A stretch of 18,652 nucleotides of DNA, from the NCBI GenBank assembly GCA_003524335.1, contig DQHV01000261.1:5971-24622 (forward strand), written 5' to 3'. Below are positions 1 through 7,040 of the stretch, in pieces (position 1 is the first letter of the stretch; every line of letters begins with the position of its first letter). A model generated the notes under the pieces. The model had not been told where the DNA came from, ran no database searches, and saw only the letters and a list, made by a program, of their open reading frames with translations. Both the position numbers and the translations under genes were made by a program. This DNA comes from Candidatus Aminicenantota bacterium (GTDB lineage Bacteria > Acidobacteriota > Aminicenantia > Aminicenantales > UBA8522).

Positions 1-1271
1 GGAAACCGGCCTCGCGATTCGAAGGAAAGAGCCTGCTACCGCTCTTCCTCCTCGTCTTTCTCGGCGGGCTCGCCCTGAACCTCACGCCCTGCGTCTATCC
101 CCTCATCCCCATCACCATCAGCTATTTCGGCGGCCAATCCGAAGGCAAGAAGGGCGGCGTCGTTCTCCACGCTATCCTTTATGTCATCGGCATGGCGGTC
201 ACTTATTCCGTCCTGGGGAGCATCGCCGCCTTCACCGGCAGTCTCTTCGGCGCCGCGCTGCAGTATCCCCCCGTGCTCGTCTTCATCGCCGTGATCATGC
301 TCCTCCTCTCCCTGAGCATGTTCGACGTCTACGAGCTGCGGATGCCGGCCTTCCTCAACAGGCTTGCCGGCGGATCGCAAAAAGGCTACTTCGGGACGCT
401 CTTCATGGGGCTTACGGTCGGGATCGTGGCCGCTCCCTGTATCGGCCCCTTCGTCCTCGGCCTCCTGACCTATGTGGGGAACCGGGGCTCGGTCGTTCTC
501 GGGTTCTCGCTCTTCTTCGTCCTGGCCCTGGGCCTGGGTGTTCCGTTCCTTTTCCTCGGCATCTTCTCGGGCAGCCTGAACAAGCTGCCGCGCTCCGGCG
601 CCTGGATGGTCTGGGTCCGCAAGGTCTTCGGGTTCATCCTGATCGCCATGGCCATCTATTTCCTGAAGACGCTGTTTCCTACGACACTCCTCTATCACCT
701 TTCCCTGGCTTTGACCATGCTCGTCGGCGGTCTCTACATGGCCTGGCTGGAACCGACCCAGACTCCCGGGAAAACGTTCCGCTATGTCCGCACGATCGTC
801 GGGATTGTCTTTCTTGCGATCGCGCTCTTCGTCGCCTCTTCCGGCGTCCAGGCGTATCTGGATGAGGGGCTGGCGGCGGCCAAGAGCGGGGCCCCGATGA
901 ATGCCATCGCCTGGTCGTCCTACTCGGAAGAGAAGCTGGCCGAGGCCGCGGCGGCCGGCCGCCCCGTTTTCATCGACAGCTTCGCCGATTGGTGCATCCC
1001 CTGCAAGGAGATGGATAAGCTTACATTCAGCCGGCCCGAAGTGATCGCCGCCTCGCGCGAGTTTGTGATGCTCAAGGCCGACCTCACCTCGAACAAGGAC
1101 GCCGGAGTCAGAGTTTTTTATAAAAAGTACGGCCTCAAGGGTGTGCCCACACTCATTTTCTTAAAGCCCGACGGCACCGAGATCAAGGAACTGCGCGGCA
1201 CGGGATTCGAGTCCAAGGAGGTCTTCCTCTCCAAGATGAAGCGCGCCCTCAAGCTATCCGAACAGGAATAG
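1..1271 (+). CDS. dsbD: DsbD-type thiol:disulfide interchange protein with C-terminal thioredoxin domain (5' end cut off)
   Basis: The reading frame is open from the first bases (first full codon at 3) to the TAG at 1269-1271, so the gene begins upstream; 422 codons are visible. DsbD-family proteins carry reducing equivalents from cytoplasmic thioredoxin across the inner membrane to periplasmic partners. Numbering from the codon at 3, about eight hydrophobic segments fill residues 11-280. The two membrane cysteines typical of the DsbD/CcdA core are C30 (in TPCVYP) and C146 (in APCIGP). A periplasmic thioredoxin-like domain follows (about 300-420) with the redox motif WCIPCK (C331, C334) and a cis-proline motif GVPTLIF. 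Whether an N-terminal DsbD-alpha domain exists cannot be seen. A CcdA-thioredoxin fusion of the ScsB or related type is the main alternative. No terminator was seen after the stop. Confidence 0.9.
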   Translation, partial: KPASRFEGKSLLPLFLLVFLGGLALNLTPCVYPLIPITISYFGGQSEGKKGGVVLHAILYVIGMAVTYSVLGSIAAFTGSLFGAALQYPPVLVFIAVIMLLLSLSMFDVYELRMPAFLNRLAGGSQKGYFGTLFMGLTVGIVAAPCIGPFVLGLLTYVGNRGSVVLGFSLFFVLALGLGVPFLFLGIFSGSLNKLPRSGAWMVWVRKVFGFILIAMAIYFLKTLFPTTLLYHLSLALTMLVGGLYMAWLEPTQTPGKTFRYVRTIVGIVFLAIALFVASSGVQAYLDEGLAAAKSGAPMNAIAWSSYSEEKLAEAAAAGRPVFIDSFADWCIPCKEMDKLTFSRPEVIAASREFVMLKADLTSNKDAGVRVFYKKYGLKGVPTLIFLKPDGTEIKELRGTGFESKEVFLSKMKRALKLSEQE

Positions 1272-1316
1272 CCGTCGCAAATCGCGCCAACAGCTGCTTA
1301 ATCGGCGTCATATTCC

Positions 1317-1346
1317 TTGACACTCCTCGTCCTTCGGCGATATATT
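1317..1346 (+). promoter_or_regulatory. sigma70-type promoter for the 1467 gene
   Basis: A perfect -35 hexamer TTGACA (1317-1322) is followed after 18 bp by the -10 hexamer TATATT (1341-1346). Transcription would start near 1353, giving a leader of about 115 nt before the ATG at 1467. It separates the small exported protein from the DsbD gene. The call rests on sequence match only. Confidence 0.65.
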
Positions 1347-1466
1347 CTATGTGGAGCACCATTGGGGAATCCGGGCTGGAGCCTGCGATCCTCAGAGGGT
1401 GCGAATCAGTGGCCGGGCCGGCAGTCGTGATCTCGGAGAAATGAAACACTAATAGAGGGGAAGAGA

Positions 1467-2033
1467 ATGAAAAAACGGATCATCAGCGGCTTATCAATCT
1501 GGATCTTCATGGTGGTCATCCTAAGCTCGAGTACGGCCATTCTGGAGACTGAGGAATTCACAGCCAGAGTTCTCAGCGGCGGCATGCAGTACACGGAAAG
1601 CGTGAAAAAGATCAAGATCACGATTGACAGTTACTTGACCGATGAGGAAGTACTCAACCTTATTGGGCTGATGAGCCAGCAGGGTTACCAGGCGTTTATG
1701 GACGCCTTCCGGGCCTTGAATAAGGGAATCTTTTTCCCCATCGGCGGCCGCGGCATCAAGATCATCATCCACGGGGCCCATAGCATTCCCACAGAAAAAG
1801 GAAGGCAGATCCTCCTCTTCACCTCGAGACAGAGCTGGGATGTGGAGATGAACCCGCGCACCGACCCCCGTTTCGGGTTCATGGTCGTAGAACTCAATGT
1901 CGACAATAAGGGAAAGGGAACCGGTAAGATCTACGAACAGGCCAGCATCCAGCTGACTCCCCAGAGGACTATCGTGATGGACGGCTACAACTCGCCCCCC
2001 AAGCAGCTCTGGGACGTCCGGCTGTCGAAATAG
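1467..2033 (+). CDS. Small exported protein of unknown function (188 aa)
   Basis: The start ATG has a purine-rich ribosome site (GAGGGG, 1455-1460) six bases upstream. Residues 1-25 form a signal peptide or membrane anchor: MKKR, then a hydrophobic stretch. The rest has no cysteines and no catalytic motif I recognise. It appears as alternating beta strands around an acidic helix (LTDEEVLNLIGLMSQQG, about 57-73), suggesting a small periplasmic alpha/beta domain. From memory it resembles unnamed acidobacterial periplasmic proteins with a TDEE-type helix, a central PRTDPRFGFMVVEL-like segment and a C-terminal LWDVR-like end; this was not checked. It has its own promoter and is convergent with the creatininase-like gene, the stops being 9 bp apart. 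I assign no function. Confidence 0.85.
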   Translation: MKKRIISGLSIWIFMVVILSSSTAILETEEFTARVLSGGMQYTESVKKIKITIDSYLTDEEVLNLIGLMSQQGYQAFMDAFRALNKGIFFPIGGRGIKIIIHGAHSIPTEKGRQILLFTSRQSWDVEMNPRTDPRFGFMVVELNVDNKGKGTGKIYEQASIQLTPQRTIVMDGYNSPPKQLWDVRLSK

Positions 2034-2042
2034 CCGCCCCGC

Positions 2043-2951
2043 CTACTGCTTGGTTTTAAGAGGTTTCTCCGACCCGTCGAAGAACTGATTCTGAAGCTCC
2101 AGGGTAACGGAATCTTCCTTGACCGAGCGGATCATCTCCGCCAGGAGACCCGCCTCCAATTTGAGGATCATCTCCCCCAGCTCTTTGTTCCCGTAGCTTC
2201 CGTCTCCACGATAGTGGTTGGGCTGGCTGGCGTACCACCAAATGCCCGTATAAGCATGCTTGAGGTTGGCCAGCCGCTGTTGGTCCTCGCCGCTTTCCTG
2301 GCGCGCCCTGTCGACATGAGCCAGATCCGGCCGGTGGGCCAGCATAGCCGATGTCTCTTCCTCCCCGGCGTGCCCATCGATGGTCGTCTTTCGCAATTTT
2401 GTTAGAGCCGCTTCCATGGACTCATCCTCGGCAGGGTCGAACAGATAGACGGCATAGTCCTTTCTCGAAGCGAGTTGGGCCTGGCAGAAGAACCGGAGGA
2501 ATGATTCGTTGCCGCCGTGCCCGTTGAGCAGGATGATCTTGGTGATCCCATTGCGGCCGAGTTCATGGCACGTCTCCTCGAGAAGCTCAAGCATCATCCA
2601 GGTGCCATAGGCGATTGTCCCCGGCTGGTGCTTGGCTTCGAAGATCTGCCCGACATAGTAGGCCGGGTAAATGATCGTGTACTCCTGCTTGGCAGCCCGC
2701 AGCGCCACCTCCCGGCAGTCGATCAGGTCGGTTCCCAGCGGAAGATGAGGACCGTGCTTCTCCAGGATGCCGAGGGGGATGACGCAGGTGGCTTTTGATT
2801 TGGCCACAGCCAGGACGAAATCCGGCGCCGTGAGCTCCTCGTAGTGCACCGAAAGACCGGCCTCAGGCTTAACGGCTTCTTGAGACATAGACGCCGCCGA
2901 AAAGAGAAGGACGGCGGAAGCGACCGACAGGATTCCTTTAGTGAACTTCAT
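2043..2951 (-). CDS. Exported creatininase-family amidohydrolase (302 aa)
   Basis: Creatininase-family enzymes are metal-dependent hydrolases of cyclic or linear amides; known members include creatininase, the mycofactocin peptidase MftE and a riboflavin-pathway formamide hydrolase. The family core is visible: LEKHGPHLPLGTD at residues 63-75, with likely metal ligands E64, H66 and D75; NGHGGN at 143-148 with ligand H145; and a distal GHAGEEETS segment (193-201) supplying acidic residues. Length is near the usual 240-300. An N-terminal signal peptide (about 1-23, cleavage near SMSQEA) sends it to the periplasm, whereas the well-known members are cytoplasmic. The start is supported by GGAGG (RC of 2960-2964) eight bases upstream and a close promoter. 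It is transcribed separately from the amidohydrolase operon. The natural substrate cannot be read from sequence. Confidence 0.88.
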   Translation of the reverse strand: MKFTKGILSVASAVLLFSAASMSQEAVKPEAGLSVHYEELTAPDFVLAVAKSKATCVIPLGILEKHGPHLPLGTDLIDCREVALRAAKQEYTIIYPAYYVGQIFEAKHQPGTIAYGTWMMLELLEETCHELGRNGITKIILLNGHGGNESFLRFFCQAQLASRKDYAVYLFDPAEDESMEAALTKLRKTTIDGHAGEEETSAMLAHRPDLAHVDRARQESGEDQQRLANLKHAYTGIWWYASQPNHYRGDGSYGNKELGEMILKLEAGLLAEMIRSVKEDSVTLELQNQFFDGSEKPLKTKQ

Positions 2952-2983
2952 GGCCCTTACCTCCGCAAAACCTTTTTTTCTTG

Positions 2984-3012
2984 TTTATATCGCCGCTAGC
3001 CATCGGAGTCAA
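2984..3012 (-). promoter_or_regulatory. sigma70-type promoter for the creatininase-like gene
   Basis: On the minus strand, TTGACT (RC of 3007-3012) is followed after exactly 17 bp by TATAAA (RC of 2984-2989). The predicted start is near 2977, leaving a leader of about 25 nt that contains the GGAGG site. Both hexamers are close to consensus, so constitutive expression is plausible. The rest of 2952-3195 holds no credible ORF. Confidence 0.7.
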
Positions 3013-3172
3013 CCTCAACCGCTGGCCGGCTAGGATCCTGAAATCATGAATCGGGACAATACTCGCGGAAGGAGAACGCCCTGAAGCAGAATTGGGAAGC
3101 CCACAAACGAAGAAAGGTCCTCATCACCGGCACTCTGTCCAGGATCAAGGCTGTACTCGGCCGTCGATTCTC

Positions 3173-3191
3173 CCGGTTCATCATGAGCCGG
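3173..3191 (-). terminator. Possible weak hairpin after the amidohydrolase operon
   Basis: An inverted repeat (CCGGTTC at 3173-3179 and GAGCCGG at 3185-3191, one G-U type pair) lies five bases beyond the stop of the last operon gene. No T-run follows on the minus strand, so it is not a textbook intrinsic terminator. It may protect the mRNA 3' end or do nothing. Confidence 0.3.
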
Positions 3192-3195
3192 AATT

Positions 3196-5715
3196 TCAGA
3201 GATGCTCGCCGCTCTGTCGTCTGTAGACCAGCCTCCCGTCGATGAACACCGCGACAGGGACAGATTTGGTCTGAAAAGGATGTCCGGGAAGGATGATCAG
3301 GTCGGCGTCTTTCCCAGGTTCGAGCGACCCGATCCTCTTTTCACATCCAAGGATTCGGGCGGCATCGATGGTGACGGAGCGCAAGGCCGCATCCTCGCTC
3401 ATCCCTCGCCTATGGGCGAAGGCGGCAGCCTCCAACGGATCCGCTCCCATCAACCCCAGCGGGATGAACCAAGCCAGGTAGTCTCCCAGCGTGAAACCCA
3501 CCGGGACGCCAGCCCGACTGAGGATGGCGGGATTGTCTTCCCTGAACCCGGCGTCCTCGATATTCAGTCCTCCTCGGAATAGGCTCTCCAGGACGACAGG
3601 GACATTTTGCTTCTTAATCTCGTCGATAACCGAAGAGGCCTCGGATCCACCAGTGATGATGGCTTTGAGGCTGAATTCGTCGGCAATCCGCAGCGCCGTC
3701 AGGATATCGTCCTTCCGCTCGCAATGAAACATGGCCGGCGTATCTCCCTTGATTACGGGGAGCAGTGCTTCTAAAGACAAGTCTGTCAGCGGCGCAGACG
3801 ACCGGTCTTGTGCTGATCTTTCCTTTTGGGCGAGGTACTCCTTTGCTTTGACCAGAGTCTGCCGGATCAGGGCGGCCGTCCCCATTCGGGTGGACGGCAG
3901 GCGATCCTTCCGTTTCGCTTGCTTGCCGAGGCCGAACAGCATTACGGAGCTGTCTCTAATTATCATGCGGTCAACAACATCTCCGGCCGTTTTCAACACC
4001 ACGCCCCGGCCGCCGACGGCATTGAGGTTCCCTGGAGTGATCTGCAGGGCGGTTATCCCGAGCCTTCTCGCCGCCTCGAATAGTGGGTCTTGGGGTTCAA
4101 CGGCGTGTTTGACTTCGAGCTCCGGAACGACAGGACTAGAGACCTCGTCCTCCGACATGTCATACCGCCAGTTTGTCGAAATGCCCACCTGTGAGCGCGG
4201 AGAGATCAACCCGGGCATGGCGACTAAGTCGTGCGCATCCAAGACCGGCCATCCGTCTGGTACAGCGACTTTTGCACCCACTTCCTTAATTTTGCCGGCC
4301 TCCATAAGAAGGACCCCATCGCGGATGATGGGGCCCGCCATAGTGATGATGGCGCCGCAGCGGATGGCCAAACGCTCCGCTGGGATAGCATCCGGCGAGG
4401 CCGAAAGGAGCCGCGATGATACAGGAAGGTTTGTAAGCAGGGGAAGGCTGCGTTCCCTCTCCGCCCGAAACTCGATCCGGCCATCGATCATCACCTTTTC
4501 CACGGAAGTCTGCCAGTCAAAGGGCTCTCCATCCAGAAAGACCAAATCGGCGTCCTTACCATCCTCTATGCTGCCGACCCTCTCCGCCAGGCCTTCGGCC
4601 TCGGCTCCGGATAGGGTGATGGCTCTCAGGGCGTCCGCTTCGTTCATCCCGTATCGGACGCAGAGCGCTGCGCTGTGGAGGAAGTGCTGCTGGCCCGGCT
4701 GTCTCCCCTCGACCGCATCGACCTGAAGGGAGACGTTCAGCCCGGCGTTGGCGAGAATCGCCGGGCAGTTTTTGAGTCCCAGCATATCGCCGTAATAGCT
4801 GGTGAACATCGCCGGGCCGACGTTATAATGGATATCCTTCCTTGGAGCGAGGACATCCTTGATTAGATAAGCCCATTGGCAGTGCGCCAGGATCAGCCTG
4901 AGGTTGAATTCGTCGGCCAAACGGATACAGCTCATGACCTCGGAGGCCGTCCAGACATGGATATGAACCGGGATCTCCCTCTTCAGAGCCAGCACCAGCA
5001 TCTCTTTGCCCAGGTCTCTCGCTGGGGAAACTGGGCCGGAGCCTTTGATCTGGCCCTTCTCGTAAGCATCCCAGCTCTTCCGGTATTCCCGGGCCTCGAT
5101 GAAGGCTTGCCGGGCCAGTTGGTATACCCCCATCATCGATGCCGGCGGCCGTCCCTTGCTGCTGTGAAAAGCTACGGGATTCCCCTCGATGGTCATTTTC
5201 AGATCGCATATTTCCTTCAGGACCATTTGCTTCAATGGCGCATTTTTCAGCTTGACCGCGACACTCGTCCCCCCGATAACATTTCCACTGCCAGGACGGG
5301 CAACGATAGTAGTGAGGCCTCCGGACAGGGCCTGGGCGAGTGCCGGATCATCTGGCCGAAAAGAATCCAGGGCTCTGACTTGCGGTGTCAGGGGGTCGGT
5401 CATTTCGTTTCCGTCGGCGTTCTCCTCTACTCCGGGAACACTGTAAACACCCAGATGGGAATGAATATCCACCAACCCCGGGATGATACACGTCCCCTCC
5501 AGCACCTCCGCTCCGGCCGGAACCGGGAGGGATTTTCCCACCCGAACGATCTTTCCGTTGCGGATGAGGATCATCGCATCGATAATCGTGCCCCGCGAGA
5601 CGGTGTAAATCTTATGGGCCTTGACCACGACGGCATCATCGGCCAAGGCGGCCGGGACGATCGCCCCCAAAATAAGGCAGCTCGTCAACAGCAGTGTTTT
5701 CGAGTGATGTTTCAT
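3196..5715 (-). CDS. Exported double-domain amidohydrolase: intact N-half, degenerate C-half (839 aa)
   Basis: A signal peptide (1-25, ending PAALA) precedes two tandem amidohydrolase-superfamily domains. The N-half (about 28-420) keeps the expected metal site: HSH (H85, H87) after PGLVD, H251/H253 in PVHIHVW, H278 in LILAHC, and D333 in LQVDAVEG. It ends with the family signature GSIEDGKDADLVFLDG. The C-half (about 445-839) repeats the fold and ends in GSLEPGKDADLIILPG, but its HxH has become R507/Q509 (SPRSQ). The strand-6 His is replaced in ITGGSEAS and no catalytic Asp is evident. Only H664 of the ligand set remains. Single-domain relatives (imidazolonepropionase-like, adenine deaminase-like) are usually near 400-450 residues, so this is a fused duplication. 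Its ATG overlaps the upstream gene's TGA by 4 nt (ATGA), with GGAG eight bases upstream. Substrate unknown; hydrolysis of a cyclic amide or peptide-like bond is inferred. Confidence 0.88.
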   Translation of the reverse strand: MKHHSKTLLLTSCLILGAIVPAALADDAVVVKAHKIYTVSRGTIIDAMILIRNGKIVRVGKSLPVPAGAEVLEGTCIIPGLVDIHSHLGVYSVPGVEENADGNEMTDPLTPQVRALDSFRPDDPALAQALSGGLTTIVARPGSGNVIGGTSVAVKLKNAPLKQMVLKEICDLKMTIEGNPVAFHSSKGRPPASMMGVYQLARQAFIEAREYRKSWDAYEKGQIKGSGPVSPARDLGKEMLVLALKREIPVHIHVWTASEVMSCIRLADEFNLRLILAHCQWAYLIKDVLAPRKDIHYNVGPAMFTSYYGDMLGLKNCPAILANAGLNVSLQVDAVEGRQPGQQHFLHSAALCVRYGMNEADALRAITLSGAEAEGLAERVGSIEDGKDADLVFLDGEPFDWQTSVEKVMIDGRIEFRAERERSLPLLTNLPVSSRLLSASPDAIPAERLAIRCGAIITMAGPIIRDGVLLMEAGKIKEVGAKVAVPDGWPVLDAHDLVAMPGLISPRSQVGISTNWRYDMSEDEVSSPVVPELEVKHAVEPQDPLFEAARRLGITALQITPGNLNAVGGRGVVLKTAGDVVDRMIIRDSSVMLFGLGKQAKRKDRLPSTRMGTAALIRQTLVKAKEYLAQKERSAQDRSSAPLTDLSLEALLPVIKGDTPAMFHCERKDDILTALRIADEFSLKAIITGGSEASSVIDEIKKQNVPVVLESLFRGGLNIEDAGFREDNPAILSRAGVPVGFTLGDYLAWFIPLGLMGADPLEAAAFAHRRGMSEDAALRSVTIDAARILGCEKRIGSLEPGKDADLIILPGHPFQTKSVPVAVFIDGRLVYRRQSGEHL

Positions 5716-7040
5716 TCGTCCCGCTCCTTGTCCGCTGGAGAGCCCGGCCCCCTCATGTCCTCCACTATCTTGCCTCCGATTATGACCAGCCTGACCTTCG
5801 ATGCTCTTCCCAAAGGATGGCCTTCAAAGACGACCACATCCGCCGATTTCCCAGCCTCGAGAGAACCCATTCTGTCTTCTACTCCGAATATCCTCGCCGG
5901 AGAGAGGGTCAGGGCCTTGAGGGCGTCGGCTGCGGGAAGACCGTGGGCCATTGCCTCGCCGGCCTGGTCTCGGAGCGTGGCGCTCCGGTTGTAGGATCCG
6001 GTCTGGAAGGCAAAGAGGACCCCGGCTTGGCTGAGCCGTAGGGCGCTTTCCCTGGAGAAGCCCAGTTGTTCCAGTCGCGTCCCGGTATCGGTCAGGGGGC
6101 CGAGCAGCACGGGAATATTCCGTTGAGTTAGCCGGTCCGCCACCTTGTACGCTTCGACGCCGTGGTTAAGAATGACCCTAAGCTGGAACTCATCGGCCAG
6201 CCGAAGGGCCGACAAGATATCGTCCAGGCGATCGGCCGCCAGAATGACGGGAACTCTTCCCTCCAGCGCAGGGATCAGTGCATCCAGCTTGAGATCTTGC
6301 GGGAGAGGTTCTATGGCGACCAGCTGATCCGATTCCTGGCCGGGTTTGGGTTTCTGAGCCGGGGTCGCCTTCTTATCCCGCCTTTTGAGCTCATCGGCAC
6401 GCTGACTGGCATCCAGGAAGGTTTGTCTTAAGAGCGCGATTTCCGCCATTCGAGTGAAGGGGTATATCCCTTTCTGCCCGTAGCGCATCTTTGGCCCTTC
6501 ACCGAGTGTGCCGTGGAGCCCGGCAGGAAACTTGATGATCATCGAATCCACCGTCTGTCCGGAAAGGCGGATCAAGGCGCTCCGGCCCGTCAGGAGATTC
6601 CCGTCTCCCGGGGCGCAGAGCGCTGCCGTCACGCCGCTCCGCCTGGCTTCGCTGAAAAAGCGATTGGCCGGGTTGATGGAATCGATGATCCTGAGCTGCG
6701 GAGTCAGCGGAGAAACGGTTTCATCGAAATCCTGGCTGGCGGACGGGATCTCCACAGTCCCCAGGTTGGTGAAGGCATCGATGAACCCGGGAACGACCGT
6801 GCAGCCCGAAATCTCGATCCTTTCGACCCCGTCGGGCAACGGAATATCCTTGCCAACGGCTGCGATTTTCCCTCCCCGGATAAGCAGAATCCCCGCTTCG
6901 TATTCCGGGCCGGATACGGTAATCAGCCTGCCTCCGCAGAGAGCCAGGACTCTCTCGGCCTCTTTTTTCTCGGCTATTCCGGCGGCCAGACAGAGAAAAA
7001 CCGCAAGAAGAATTCCGGCCAAAACCTTCTTCCCAATCAT
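5712..7040 (-). CDS. Exported single-domain amidohydrolase homologue lacking the metal-binding HxH (442 aa)
   Basis: The N-terminus has a signal peptide or lipoprotein-like hydrophobic segment (5-21). The body follows the amidohydrolase fold: the N-terminal beta sandwich, the expected turn PGFIDAFTNLG (84-94), the RLADEFQLRVILNHG strand (about 280-294), and the C-terminal GSLEAGKSADVVVFEG signature. Where relatives have HxH it carries F90 and N92. The strand-5 His position reads VILAAD, and the catalytic Asp region reads AFQTGSYN. Only H293 is retained. It is most like the C-halves of the two flanking fusion proteins. It is coupled on both sides by ATGA overlaps (7037-7040 and 5712-5715), so the three proteins are probably made in fixed proportion. 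A linker rich in K, P and Q (about 218-240) is unusual. A catalytic role is doubtful; a binding or partner subunit is possible. Confidence 0.85.
   Translation of the reverse strand: MIGKKVLAGILLAVFLCLAAGIAEKKEAERVLALCGGRLITVSGPEYEAGILLIRGGKIAAVGKDIPLPDGVERIEISGCTVVPGFIDAFTNLGTVEIPSASQDFDETVSPLTPQLRIIDSINPANRFFSEARRSGVTAALCAPGDGNLLTGRSALIRLSGQTVDSMIIKFPAGLHGTLGEGPKMRYGQKGIYPFTRMAEIALLRQTFLDASQRADELKRRDKKATPAQKPKPGQESDQLVAIEPLPQDLKLDALIPALEGRVPVILAADRLDDILSALRLADEFQLRVILNHGVEAYKVADRLTQRNIPVLLGPLTDTGTRLEQLGFSRESALRLSQAGVLFAFQTGSYNRSATLRDQAGEAMAHGLPAADALKALTLSPARIFGVEDRMGSLEAGKSADVVVFEGHPLGRASKVRLVIIGGKIVEDMRGPGSPADKERDE

Noticed and set aside
36..698. A 220-codon minus-strand frame opposite the DsbD-type gene
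   Set aside because: Its extreme Glu/Asp/Gly content is the complement of hydrophobic membrane codons; the plus strand has the DsbD motifs.
1349..1444. A 31-codon leader ORF upstream of the 188-residue protein
   Set aside because: Its ATG lies only three bases after the predicted -10 box, so it would precede the transcription start, and no ribosome site is visible.
2952..3195. A small gene in the gap beside the creatininase promoter
   Set aside because: The plus-strand ATG at 3046 reaches a stop after 12 codons, and no other frame there looks coding.
3731..4726. A 331-codon open frame on the plus strand inside the 839-residue amidohydrolase gene
   Set aside because: It is antisense to a gene with clear family motifs, is rich in Arg/Ser/Pro as expected from a shadow frame, and has no domain or ribosome site.
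4876..5994. A 372-codon plus-strand frame spanning the junction of two amidohydrolase genes
   Set aside because: It crosses two well-supported minus-strand genes and its translation shows no fold-like pattern; codon bias of the real strand keeps it open.
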